Source: an uncultured Collinsella sp.
GTDB taxonomy: Bacteria; Actinomycetota; Coriobacteriia; Coriobacteriales; Coriobacteriaceae
DNA: 19,095 nucleotides
Reading direction: 5' to 3'
NCBI GenBank assembly: GCA_958435545.1
Contig: CAUBGU010000023.1
Coordinates: 1 to 19,095 of the forward strand
Under the pieces are notes generated by a model. The model saw nothing but the letters and a program-made list of their open reading frames with translations. It ran no database searches and was not told the DNA's origin. Positions 1-7,603 of this stretch are shown piece after piece. The position numbers and the translations under genes were made by a program. Each line of letters starts with the position of its first letter. The stretch's first letter is position 1.

Positions 1-2
1 AG

Positions 3-956
3 GATTTCTCGACTAAGGAGCTGCCGCTTGTCAGCAAGGCCGAGGACGACCAGGCCGATGGCGAGAAGGCCGTCAACGCCTTCAACACCCTGCTCGACTG
101 GGGCATGCAGGCCCTCGTCGGTCCGACCACCACGGGTGCGTCGGTCGCCGTTGCCGCAGAGTGCGGTAACGACCCCGAGACGTTCATGATCACTCCGTCC
201 GCGTCTTCCGAGGACGTTACCAAGGGCAAGGATTGCGTCTTCCAGGTTTGCTTTACCGACCCCAACCAGGGTGTCAACGCTGCCAAGTTCCTGGCGCAGA
301 AGTATGCGGACGAGAAGTTCGTGCTGTTCTATAACTCCGGCGACGCCTATTCTTCGGGCATCGCAGATTCCTTTAAGGCCCAGGCCGCTAAGTCCAAGCT
401 CGAGATTGTCGACGAGGAGACCTTTAAGGACGACTCCGCCACGAGCTTTACCAACCAGCTGACCAAGGCCAAGCAGGCAGGCGCCACCATGATCTTTGCG
501 CCGATCTACTACACGCCGGCGTCCGTCCTGCTCAAGAACGCCAAGGACATGGGCTACGACGTCAAGATGATGGGCTGCGACGGCATGGACGGCATCCTGG
601 GCGTTGAGGGCTTCGACACCTCTCTTGCCGAGGGTCTGCTGCTCATGACCCCGTTCTCCGCCGACGACGAGAAGAACGCCGACTTCGTCAACGCTTACAA
701 AGATAAGTACGGCGATACCCCCGACCAGTTTGCCGCCGACGCCTACGACGGCGTGCATGCGGTGGTCGAGGCTCTCAAGGAGGCCGGCCTGGGTGTCGAC
801 GCCGACCCCACCGAGGTTGCCGAGAAGCTTCCCGAGGCTATGCGCAACATTACTGTTGACGGTCTGACTGGCAAGCTCTCCTGGAACGACAAGGGCCAGG
901 TCCAGAAGGACCCGACGGCGTACGTCATTACCGACGGCAAGTACGTACAGGCCTAA
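3..956 (+). CDS. livK: Branched-chain amino acid ABC transporter substrate-binding protein (partial, N-terminus outside window)
   Basis: Periplasmic-binding-protein type I (LivK-like) receptor that captures leucine/isoleucine/valine or a related amino acid outside the membrane and hands it to the LivHMGF importer. The frame is open from base 3 to a TAA at 954-956 (317 visible residues), so the signal peptide and first lobe start lie upstream of the window. Visible family features are the ALVGPTTTGAS segment near the start (ligand-binding serine/threonine loop), the VLFYNSGDAYSSG strand-loop, and the late FAADAYDGVHAV helix typical of Leu/Ile/Val-binding proteins. Position directly ahead of livH, livM, livG and livF supports the role. 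The stop is doubled in frame (TAA TAG). Exact substrate cannot be read from sequence; amides, urea or short peptides are possible alternatives for this family. Confidence 0.93.
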   Translation, partial: DFSTKELPLVSKAEDDQADGEKAVNAFNTLLDWGMQALVGPTTTGASVAVAAECGNDPETFMITPSASSEDVTKGKDCVFQVCFTDPNQGVNAAKFLAQKYADEKFVLFYNSGDAYSSGIADSFKAQAAKSKLEIVDEETFKDDSATSFTNQLTKAKQAGATMIFAPIYYTPASVLLKNAKDMGYDVKMMGCDGMDGILGVEGFDTSLAEGLLLMTPFSADDEKNADFVNAYKDKYGDTPDQFAADAYDGVHAVVEALKEAGLGVDADPTEVAEKLPEAMRNITVDGLTGKLSWNDKGQVQKDPTAYVITDGKYVQA

Positions 957-987
957 TAGGCCGCCTTACATAGAGCGGTTTTGATCC

Positions 988-1019
988 CAAGCAGGGGAGG
1001 TTTTGGCCTTCCCTGCTTG
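988..1019 (+). promoter_or_regulatory. Intercistronic hairpin between livK and livH
   Basis: Bases 988-1000 pair with 1007-1019 over 13 bp with a single G-U pair, around a 6-nt TTTTGG loop. No T-run follows, so it is not a standard intrinsic terminator. In transporter operons such stems often protect the 3' end of the binding-protein message or cause partial termination, giving more receptor than permease; that role is inferred here. Confidence 0.7.
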
Positions 1020-1095
1020 CTTGGTATCTAGGGACGATGTAACGTCCCTGTTTCATACATCAACTGGAAACCTATTCGAAAGGGGGATGTGGAAC

Positions 1096-1977
1096 ATGAC
1101 GGTCTTTATCCAATACCTGGTCAACGGCCTGTCCATGGGCAGCGTCTACGCCATCATCGCGTTGGGCTACACCATGGTCTACGGTATCGCCAAGATGCTC
1201 AACTTCGCTCACGGCGACGTCATCATGGTCGGTGCCTATGTCTCGTTCTGTGCCACGTCGTATCTCGGCCTCCCGGGCTGGGCATCTGTAGTTCTCTCTT
1301 GTGTGGTCTGCACGGTTCTCGGTGTTCTCATCGAGGGTCTGGCCTATAAGCCGCTGCGCCAAGCAGGCCCTCTGGCCGTTCTGATCACGGCCATCGGCGT
1401 GTCTTACTTCCTGCAGAACGCCGCGCAGCTTCTGTGGGGCGCCACGCCCAAGAACTTCACTTCGCTCGTCACCTTCCAGGTGCCGGAGTTCTTGGCCAAG
1501 TTCAACGTAAGCGCCGTCTCGCTCGTCACCATCGTCGCCTGCCTGGTTATCATGGCCGGCCTGATGTTCTTTACAGGTAAGACCAAGATGGGTAAGGCCA
1601 TGCGTGCCGTGTCCGAGGACAAGGCCGCCGCTCAGCTCATGGGCATCAACGTCAACCGCACCATCTCGATGACGTTTGCCATCGGCTCTGCCCTTGCCGC
1701 CATCGCCGGCGTGCTCCTGTGCTCCTACTCGCCGGTGCTGCAGCCCACGACGGGTGCCATGCCTGGCATCAAGGCCTTCGACGCCGCCGTCTTCGGTGGC
1801 ATCGGCTCCATCCCCGGCGCCTTTGTCGGCGGCATTCTCATCGGCATCATCGAGGCGATGGCGCAGGCTTACATTTCCACGAGCCTTGCCAACTCCATCG
1901 TCTTTGGTGTTTTGATCATCGTCCTGCTCGTCAAGCCTGCCGGCCTCTTGGGCAAGTACGTCCCCGAGAAGGTGTAG
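1096..1977 (+). CDS. livH: Branched-chain amino acid ABC transporter permease LivH
   Basis: Integral membrane permease, one half of the LivHM channel that moves branched-chain amino acids inward. The 293-residue product has the normal LivH length, starts with the typical MTVFIQYLVNGLSMGSVYA segment, and has about eight hydrophobic segments. The cytoplasmic loop MRAVSEDKAAAQLMGI, which contacts the ATPase, is clear, as is the late FDAAVFGGIGSIPGA motif. The start at 1096 was chosen because a GGGGG ribosome binding site (1082-1086) lies 9 nt upstream; the in-frame ATG at 1087 abuts that site and is too close, and longer upstream extensions run into the livK-livH hairpin. livM begins on the base after the stop, indicating translational coupling. 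Confidence 0.94.
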   Translation: MTVFIQYLVNGLSMGSVYAIIALGYTMVYGIAKMLNFAHGDVIMVGAYVSFCATSYLGLPGWASVVLSCVVCTVLGVLIEGLAYKPLRQAGPLAVLITAIGVSYFLQNAAQLLWGATPKNFTSLVTFQVPEFLAKFNVSAVSLVTIVACLVIMAGLMFFTGKTKMGKAMRAVSEDKAAAQLMGINVNRTISMTFAIGSALAAIAGVLLCSYSPVLQPTTGAMPGIKAFDAAVFGGIGSIPGAFVGGILIGIIEAMAQAYISTSLANSIVFGVLIIVLLVKPAGLLGKYVPEKV

Positions 1978-3066
1978 GTGAGCGTTATGAAGTTTCTTAA
2001 AGACAAGCAGACGCGTCACGACTTTGTCACGTACGCCATGTGCATCGTGGCCTTCGCCATCGTGTTCTTTATGCAGTCTAACCACATGATTCCGCGCATG
2101 ATCGCCGGTCAGCTGGTTCCCATCACGGCCTATATCGTCATGGCCATTTCCCTCAACCTCGTCGTCGGCATCGCGGGCGACTTGTCGCTGGGCCACGCGG
2201 GCTTTATGAGCGTCGGTGCCTACACGGGCATCGTCACCGCGGTCGCCCTTGAGAGCGCCGTTCCCTCCGATCCGGTGCGCCTTATCATCAGCATCGTGGT
2301 CGGCGCCTTCGCTGCTGCCATCCTGGGCTTCTTGATCGGTATCCCGGTCCTTCGCCTGAGCGGCGATTACCTGGCTATCGTGACGCTGGCCTTTGGCGAG
2401 ATCATCAAAGAGATCGTCACTTGCCTCATTGTGGGCGTCGATTCCCGCGGCCTGCATGTGATCTTTAACATCACGGGCAACTCTACGATCGACGACCTGC
2501 ATCTGCTCGAGGACGGCACCGCCATCATCAAGGGCGCGCAGGGCGCCTCGGGTGTGTCGACGTACTCGACCTTCCTCGCCGGTGCCATCCTGGTCATGGT
2601 TGCGCTCGTGATTGTACTCAACCTGGTTCGCAGCCGTACCGGTCGTGCCATCATGGCCGTGCGCGACAACAAGATCGCTGCCGAGTCCGTGGGCATCTCC
2701 GTCACCCAGTACCGCATGATCGCCTTCGTGGTTTCCGCTGCCCTCGCCGGTGCTGCCGGAGCTCTCTTCGGCGGTAACTTCTCGCAGCTTTCCGCCACCA
2801 AGTTCGACTTCAACACGTCCATCCTCATCCTGGTGTTCGTGGTCCTGGGCGGTCTGGGCAATATGCGCGGCTCCGTCATCGCGGCGGCATTGCTCACGGT
2901 GCTTCCCGAGCTGCTCCGTCAGTTCTCGGACTACCGCATGCTCATCTACGCCATCGTGCTGATCCTGGTCATGATCTTTACCAACAACCCGCAGCTCAAG
3001 GCGTTCTTCGGTCGCGTCAAGGACCGCTTTGCTTCCAAGAAGGAGGTGGCAGCCGATGCCCAGTAA
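1978..3066 (+). CDS. livM: Branched-chain amino acid ABC transporter permease LivM
   Basis: Second membrane permease of the Liv importer, partner of LivH. 362 residues with about nine to ten hydrophobic segments. Family signatures are LNLVVGIAGDLSLGHAGFMSVGAY near the N-terminus, LSGDYLAIVTLAFGEI, and the ATPase-coupling loop IMAVRDNKIAAESVGI. It starts with GTG at 1978 directly after the livH stop, with AGAAGG at 1967-1972 as a binding site; an ATG at 1987 with AGGTGAG (1976-1982) is an equally good alternative that would remove three residues. The 3' end overlaps livG by 11 bp. Function as a Liv permease is secure from sequence and context; substrate choice within the family is not. Confidence 0.94.
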   Translation: MSVMKFLKDKQTRHDFVTYAMCIVAFAIVFFMQSNHMIPRMIAGQLVPITAYIVMAISLNLVVGIAGDLSLGHAGFMSVGAYTGIVTAVALESAVPSDPVRLIISIVVGAFAAAILGFLIGIPVLRLSGDYLAIVTLAFGEIIKEIVTCLIVGVDSRGLHVIFNITGNSTIDDLHLLEDGTAIIKGAQGASGVSTYSTFLAGAILVMVALVIVLNLVRSRTGRAIMAVRDNKIAAESVGISVTQYRMIAFVVSAALAGAAGALFGGNFSQLSATKFDFNTSILILVFVVLGGLGNMRGSVIAAALLTVLPELLRQFSDYRMLIYAIVLILVMIFTNNPQLKAFFGRVKDRFASKKEVAADAQ

Positions 3067-3916
3067 ATTTGAGTTCAAGAAGGGCAAGATGGTCCCGTAT
3101 CCTTCTGGCGCCATCGTTCCCGACCGCGACCTGGGCCAGCGCCCGGCGCTCGAGTGCATCCACTTGGGCATTGAGTTTGGCGGCCTTAAGGCAGTAGACG
3201 ACTTTAGCCTGACCATCGGCAAGACTGAGATCGCCGGTCTGATCGGTCCCAACGGCGCCGGCAAGACTACGGTCTTCAACCTGCTCACCAAGGTTTACCA
3301 GCCCACGCACGGCACCATCCTGCTCGACGGCGAGGACACCTCGGGCAAGTCGGTCTACCAGGTCAACCGCATGGGTATTGCCCGTACATTCCAGAACATT
3401 CGCCTGTTCAACACCATGACGGTGGAGGATAACGTTAAGGTCGGCCTGCACAACCAGGAGCGTTACTCCGGCTTTGAGGGCGTGCTGCGCCTGCCGACGT
3501 ATTGGAAGCACGAGAAGGCCGCGCACGAGCGCGCCATGGAGCTGCTGTCCATCTTTGATATGGAGCATCTGGCAAACGAGCAGGCCGGATCGCTGCCTTA
3601 CGGCGCTCAGCGTCGTCTGGAGATCGTCCGTGCGCTTGCCACCAACCCCAAGCTGCTGCTGCTCGACGAGCCTGCCGCCGGCATGAACCCGTCCGAGACC
3701 GCGGAACTCATGGAGAACATCGTTAAGATTCGCGACACTTTCGGCATTGCCATCATGCTTATCGAGCATGATATGTCGCTCGTTATGAACATCTGCGAGG
3801 GCATCTGCGTGCTCAACTTTGGTAAGGTCATCGCCAAGGGCACGGCAGAGGAAATCCAGAACAACGATGCCGTTATCGAGGCGTATCTGGGCAAGCAGGA
3901 TAAGGGGGAGAACTAA
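3056..3916 (+). CDS. livG: Branched-chain amino acid ABC transporter ATP-binding protein LivG
   Basis: Cytoplasmic ATPase that drives the LivHM channel together with LivF. 286 residues. Walker A GPNGAGKT is at residues 64-71, the LivG-type signature LPYGAQRR at 180-187 (in place of LSGGQ, as usual for LivG), Walker B LLLLDEP with D204/E205, and the switch histidine at H238. The ATG at 3056 follows AAGGAGGTG (3040-3048) by 7 nt and overlaps the livM 3' end by 11 bp. There is an N-terminal extension of about 30 residues (KFEFKKGKMVPYPSG...) before the usual ABC beta-strand, longer than in typical LivG proteins; it is lysine-rich and has no recognisable domain. The stop touches the livF start. 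Confidence 0.94.
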   Translation: MPSKFEFKKGKMVPYPSGAIVPDRDLGQRPALECIHLGIEFGGLKAVDDFSLTIGKTEIAGLIGPNGAGKTTVFNLLTKVYQPTHGTILLDGEDTSGKSVYQVNRMGIARTFQNIRLFNTMTVEDNVKVGLHNQERYSGFEGVLRLPTYWKHEKAAHERAMELLSIFDMEHLANEQAGSLPYGAQRRLEIVRALATNPKLLLLDEPAAGMNPSETAELMENIVKIRDTFGIAIMLIEHDMSLVMNICEGICVLNFGKVIAKGTAEEIQNNDAVIEAYLGKQDKGEN

Positions 3917-4630
3917 ATGGCAGAGCCGATGCTTTCCGTCTACAACATCAACGTCTGGTACGGCGCTATCCACGCCATCAAGGACATCTCCTTTAACGTC
4001 AACGAGGGCGAGATCGTGGCTCTGATCGGTGCGAACGGTGCCGGTAAGTCCACGACGCTCAAGACCGTCTCGGGCCTGCTGCGTTCCAAGACCGGTTCTA
4101 TCAAGTTTATGGGCGAGGACATTACCCATACGCCTGCCGATAAGCTGGTGGGTAAGGGCCTGGCACAGGTCCCCGAGGGCCGTCGCGCCTTTTTGCAGAT
4201 GACGGTCGAGGAGAACCTGGAGATGGGCGCCTATACACAGCCCAAGTCCACGGTTGCTCCGGGCCTGGAGCGCGTCTACGAGCAGTTCCCGCGCCTTAAG
4301 GAGCGCCGTCGACAGATCGCCGGCACCCTTTCAGGTGGCGAGCAACAGATGCTCGTTATGGGGCGCGCCCTTATGAGTAACCCCAAGCTGCTCATGCTCG
4401 ACGAGCCTTCCATGGGCCTGGCGCCGATTCTGATTGAGCAGATCTTCCAGATTGTCGAGGACCTGCACAAGGCCGGCACCACGGTGCTTCTGGTCGAGCA
4501 GAACGCGCAGATGGCACTTTCCATCGCTACACGCGGCTATGTACTCGAGACCGGCAAGATCACCATGACCGGCAGCGGCCAAGAGCTGCTGCACGACGAC
4601 AACGTCCGCAAAGCCTACCTCGGAGGCTAA
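3917..4630 (+). CDS. livF: Branched-chain amino acid ABC transporter ATP-binding protein LivF
   Basis: Second ATPase of the Liv importer, pairing with LivG. 237 residues, the normal LivF length. Walker A GANGAGKS is at residues 38-45, ABC signature LSGGEQQ at 138-144, Walker B LLMLDEP with D162/E163, then VLLVEQNAQMAL in the switch region, where LivF proteins carry Q rather than H. The ATG directly follows the livG stop, with AGGGGGAG (3903-3910) upstream. It is the last gene of the operon, and an intrinsic terminator begins 11 bp after its stop. Confidence 0.95.
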   Translation: MAEPMLSVYNINVWYGAIHAIKDISFNVNEGEIVALIGANGAGKSTTLKTVSGLLRSKTGSIKFMGEDITHTPADKLVGKGLAQVPEGRRAFLQMTVEENLEMGAYTQPKSTVAPGLERVYEQFPRLKERRRQIAGTLSGGEQQMLVMGRALMSNPKLLMLDEPSMGLAPILIEQIFQIVEDLHKAGTTVLLVEQNAQMALSIATRGYVLETGKITMTGSGQELLHDDNVRKAYLGG

Positions 4631-4640
4631 CCCACCTAAC

Positions 4641-4678
4641 AAAAGGGGCGCTGACTATCTCAGTCAGCGCCCCTTTTT
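4641..4678 (+). terminator. Intrinsic terminator of the liv operon
   Basis: A perfect 16-bp stem (4641-4656 with 4662-4677) whose core is GGGGCGCTGACT, with a 5-nt loop ATCTC, flanked by A4 and T5. Because of the A-tract on the 5' side it could also stop transcription arriving on the minus strand. Confidence 0.95.
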
Positions 4679-4747
4679 AAGTTGCGGTGAAATAGGGACT
4701 GAATACGGGCTCCAGAGGCCAAAAGAGTCCCTATTCCACCGCAACTT
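4679..4747. repeat. 69-nt inverted repeat, candidate dispersed element
   Basis: Arms 4679-4700 and 4726-4747 are 22-nt inverted copies with one mismatch (arm core TTGCGGTG..ATAGGGACT), separated by 25 nt (4701-4725). It abuts the liv terminator and lies in the liv-cutC gap. There is no T-run after it and no open reading frame inside it. Its form fits a small palindromic or MITE-like intergenic repeat; copy number cannot be seen from one window. Confidence 0.8.
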
Positions 4748-4805
4748 CATGGGGATGTGTGACAATGCCCGTCGGAAAACATCTGCTGTCTTTGGGGGTC
4801 TATCT

Positions 4806-5483
4806 ATGCTGTACGAGTTTTGTGCCGAGAACTTTGAGCGGGTGCCGGCGGCTATCGATGCCGGTGCTAAGCGCATCGAGTTGTGCGACAACCTTGCCGT
4901 CGGTGGTACCACGCCCTCGGCTGGCGTTATCAGCGCTACGGTCGGCTATGCTCACGAGCATGACTCGCGAGTGATGTGCATGATTCGCCCGCGTGGCGGT
5001 GACTTTCATTACAACCAAGACGAGCTGCGCATGATGGAGATGGACCTGGGCCTTGCCGTAAGCGCCGGCGTTGACGGCTTGGTCTTTGGCTGCTGCAAGC
5101 CCTGCGCTGGCGGATGGGCGCTCGACGAGCTTACGTTGGGCGCCCTCGTGATGGCCGCGGGCTGCGCGACCGAGGAATGCAAGCGTGAGCCCATCGACAT
5201 CACCTTCCACATGGCGTTTGACCAGCTCTCGCCCGAGGCTCAGCTCGACGCGATTGACACACTCGCCGACTGCGGCATCACACGCATCCTGACGCATGGT
5301 GGCGCTGCCGGTACGCCGATCGAGGACAACTTCGAAAACCTGGCCCGCTTGATCGAGTATGCGGGCGACCGCTTGACCATCCTTCCCGGCGGCGGCATTT
5401 CCACGGCCAACCGCGATACCGTGGCGGCGGCACTGGGCGTCTCCGAGCTCCATGGCACAAGGATCGTACCGCTGGAGGTGTAG
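4806..5483 (+). CDS. cutC: Copper homeostasis protein CutC family
   Basis: TIM-barrel protein of the CutC family (225 residues, normal length). The family is named for an E. coli copper-tolerance phenotype, but its biochemical role is unsettled and the same name is used for an unrelated choline lyase; this is the small TIM-barrel type. Motifs seen: EFCAENFERVPAAIDAGAKRIELCDNL at the N-terminus, GGTTPSAGVI, MIRPRGGDFHY, ILTHGGAAGTPIEDN and ILPGGGIS. The ATG at 4806 has GGGGG (4794-4798) 7 nt upstream; the earlier in-frame ATG at 4749 abuts the inverted repeat and lacks a binding site. The next gene starts 3 bp after the stop, so the two are probably co-transcribed. Confidence 0.9.
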   Translation: MLYEFCAENFERVPAAIDAGAKRIELCDNLAVGGTTPSAGVISATVGYAHEHDSRVMCMIRPRGGDFHYNQDELRMMEMDLGLAVSAGVDGLVFGCCKPCAGGWALDELTLGALVMAAGCATEECKREPIDITFHMAFDQLSPEAQLDAIDTLADCGITRILTHGGAAGTPIEDNFENLARLIEYAGDRLTILPGGGISTANRDTVAAALGVSELHGTRIVPLEV

Positions 5484-5486
5484 CCC

Positions 5487-6284
5487 GTGGCGCTTGTATT
5501 CGATGTTCAGCAGGCGAGCGGCAAGCCCGACGACAACCGTCGCCCCGGTACCGCGTGCCCCTTTTGCAACACGGAGGGGCTCACCAACATCATCCAGCGC
5601 GACGGTGACTGCATCTGGCTCGAGAATAAGTTCAAAACCCTGCGCGCCACCCATCAAACCGTGCTGATCGAGTCGGCCGATCACGATGCCGACCTGGTGA
5701 CCTATGAGCCGGATGAACTCCACCATGTGATGCGGTTTGCTCTGGGTTGCTGGCAGCGGATGATCGACTCACAGCAGTATCGAAGCGTGCTCATGTACAA
5801 GAACAAGGGTCCGCTTTCGGGCGGCAGTCTGGTCCATCCGCACATGCAGATTGTGGGTTTGGAGCAGGAAGACGGCTATGCTTCGCTGGTTTCCGCCAAT
5901 TTCGAAGGTATCAATGTCTGGCAACAGGGGAGAATCTCGGTCAATATCTCAACCGAACCGATCATGGGGTTCTTTGAGATCAACGTTTCAGCTCCGCAGG
6001 GAATCGCCGCCAGCGATGACACGAGAGACCAAGCCGAGGCGGATCTCTTCGCCGATGCGATCCAGGTAGCTCTGCGCTATATCCTGAACGAGCACCACGG
6101 TGGTCGCGCAGAGTCGTACAACCTGTTCTTCTATCACCTGGGCGGTCGGACCATTGCCAAGGCGCTGCCGCGTTGGGTGGTTTCGCCCTATTTTGTCGGC
6201 TATCGTTTGGCCCAGGTCAATGCCGAGACGACGCTCGATATCGATGCTGAGCGTCTGCGTGCGCATCTGGAAACGCTCGTATAG
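5487..6284 (+). CDS. DUF4931 / galactose-1-phosphate uridylyltransferase-like HIT-superfamily protein
   Basis: 265-residue protein resembling the DUF4931 family, related to GalT-type nucleotidyl transferases in the HIT superfamily. Visible features are a CPFC metal-type motif at residues 24-27, ENKFKTL (46-52), HQTVLIES (56-63), and the catalytic-type HPHMQ motif at 117-121 preceded by KNKGPLSGGSL. Family knowledge predicts nucleotidyl transfer or nucleotide-ester hydrolysis through the second His of HPH; the substrate is unknown. The start is GTG at 5487, supported by GGAGG at 5474-5478 inside the end of cutC. Its stop is 30 bp from the convergent symporter gene; only a weak stem (CCGC/GCGG, 6297-6309) lies between them. 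Not a standard GalT: it is shorter and no galactose genes are nearby. Confidence 0.8.
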   Translation: MALVFDVQQASGKPDDNRRPGTACPFCNTEGLTNIIQRDGDCIWLENKFKTLRATHQTVLIESADHDADLVTYEPDELHHVMRFALGCWQRMIDSQQYRSVLMYKNKGPLSGGSLVHPHMQIVGLEQEDGYASLVSANFEGINVWQQGRISVNISTEPIMGFFEINVSAPQGIAASDDTRDQAEADLFADAIQVALRYILNEHHGGRAESYNLFFYHLGGRTIAKALPRWVVSPYFVGYRLAQVNAETTLDIDAERLRAHLETLV

Positions 6285-6314
6285 CAAGACTGACACCCGC
6301 GTAATGCGGACGGT

Positions 6315-7313
6315 TTAGCGCGCCATTGCATCGCGGCCGGCTTCGACCCGCTTGCGCTGGGCGGCGCGCTCCTCGCCGGTCAGACGCTCAAAGAGATGCC
6401 CGATAAGCGAGGCGAGCACCTGCTGAAACAACGTTCCACACATGACGGGAAACACGACTTCGCCCGGAAAGTATTGCGTGGCGATGACGGCGCCCGAAGA
6501 GATGTTACGCATGCCGCAGGTAAAGCACATGGTAGTCGTCTCGCTATATGGCAGATGCAGCGCACGGGCGACCAGAAAACCGACGACAAAGCCGCTGATG
6601 GCGAAGGTCAAAATAAAGAGGGCGACTTCCAGGCGCACCGCGTTCATGTGTAGCACGTACTCGCTCATGGCGGTGGAGTTGGAGGCGATAACGCCCATCA
6701 TCATGAATTTGCAGGCGGGCGAGAGCGCGGGGGAGAGCTTCTCGTGTCCCCATCCACGCGTGAGCTCGTTGATCATGATGCCGAGCACGGCGGGGATGGC
6801 GATCATAAAGGCCATGTCCTGCATCATGCTCGGCACATCGATCGAGACGGTGGCACCCAGCAAGAGCTTAAGCGTGAGCGGAATCGTCACAGGGGAGATA
6901 ACCGAGGACGTCAGGATGATGGTGAGCGCGAGCGGGCCATCGCCGCCGAACATGCTAATCCACATAAAAGCAGTGACTGCCACGGGTACGCTGTACTCGA
7001 GCACGATACCGCAGACAAGGTTGGGGTTGGAGCCAAAGAACAGCGATCCCATGGCATAAGCTGCTATGGGAATAAGCAGCGCCGAGACAAGCAGCGCCAA
7101 AATCAAGTGCAGTGGACGGCGGAACACCTCAGCTACCTGGTGAAAGGTGTTGCTGAGCGCACCTTGGAACGTCATAAAGGCGAAAAGAGCGGGAACGATG
7201 GGCTTGAGTACGCCGATCTGCTGGGGAAAGAGCACGCCGAGCGTTACGCAAATCGGAACGATGACCTGCATATGCCCCGCGAGGAACTTTCCCAGTCCAA
7301 CCCATTGCTTCAT
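6315..7313 (-). CDS. Bile acid:sodium symporter (BASS) family transporter
   Basis: Polytopic membrane protein of 332 residues with about nine or ten hydrophobic segments, matching the SBF/BASS fold. Supporting stretches are FMTFQGALSN after the second segment, EYSVPVAVTAFMWISMFGGD in the middle, and FTCGMRNISSGAVIATQYFP late in the protein, corresponding to the crossover region with conserved polar residues that binds sodium. Bacterial members move organic acids such as bile acids, pantoate or other carboxylates; the substrate cannot be told from sequence. The start ATG (7311-7313 on the minus strand) has AGGGAG about 12 nt upstream (complement of 7326-7331), a slightly long spacing. It is transcribed alone, convergent with DUF4931 and divergent from recJ. 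Confidence 0.85.
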   Translation of the reverse strand: MKQWVGLGKFLAGHMQVIVPICVTLGVLFPQQIGVLKPIVPALFAFMTFQGALSNTFHQVAEVFRRPLHLILALLVSALLIPIAAYAMGSLFFGSNPNLVCGIVLEYSVPVAVTAFMWISMFGGDGPLALTIILTSSVISPVTIPLTLKLLLGATVSIDVPSMMQDMAFMIAIPAVLGIMINELTRGWGHEKLSPALSPACKFMMMGVIASNSTAMSEYVLHMNAVRLEVALFILTFAISGFVVGFLVARALHLPYSETTTMCFTCGMRNISSGAVIATQYFPGEVVFPVMCGTLFQQVLASLIGHLFERLTGEERAAQRKRVEAGRDAMAR

Positions 7314-7454
7314 AGGCTCTTGTGACTCCCTTTGCTCGTGAACCCGTTTTGAATGGATATGCTAGACGCTCGCATGCGTCCGTGCGTCAGAAACGCTCGA
7401 TTATTTCGAGGGTATTACCGGCATCGTTTACCGAAACCACGGCGTGCTGCGAGG

Positions 7455-7481
7455 TTCTGCGTCCGTGCCGCACGGTATAAT
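7455..7481 (+). promoter_or_regulatory. Candidate promoter for the recJ-rel unit
   Basis: A perfect -10 hexamer TATAAT at 7476-7481, 57 bp before the leader ORF. The matching -35 region is poor (TTCTGC at 7455-7460 with a 15-bp spacer), so the call rests on the -10 element and its position at the only gap upstream of the operon. Confidence 0.5.
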
Positions 7482-7537
7482 AAACTCGTTCAACAGATCT
7501 GCCTGCCGAAGCGGGCATACACAGAGGACTCATCGCT

Positions 7538-7603
7538 ATGAACCGTGAGAGGTATCGCGGCGACCTGCCCCTATCGGGGGTGGGCGCCTATGTCATCGCT
7601 TAA
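7538..7603 (+). CDS. Short leader ORF overlapping the recJ start (21 codons)
   Basis: ATG at 7538 follows AGAGGA (7523-7528) by 9 nt and runs 21 codons to a TAA at 7601-7603, overlapping the first 14 bases of recJ in another frame. The predicted peptide begins MNRERYRGDLPLSG. The GGGGGTGGG site that would serve recJ (7576-7584) lies inside this ORF, so its translation could open or gate recJ translation. No known family is recognised. Alternatively it is a chance frame; the ribosome binding site and overlap geometry are the only support. Confidence 0.4.
   Translation: MNRERYRGDLPLSGVGAYVIA

Noticed and set aside
1072..3291. Minus-strand open frame of 739 codons antisense to livH and livM
   Set aside because: The residues are dominated by H, D, G, R and Q repeats typical of the reverse strand of GC-rich genes; no domain, no ribosome binding site, and the plus strand encodes clear Liv permeases.
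6297..6309. Bidirectional terminator between DUF4931 and the symporter gene
   Set aside because: Only a four to five base-pair stem with no T-run on either strand.
6744..7325. Plus-strand open frame antisense to the BASS transporter
   Set aside because: Charged, low-complexity translation and no ribosome binding site; the minus strand gives a convincing membrane protein.
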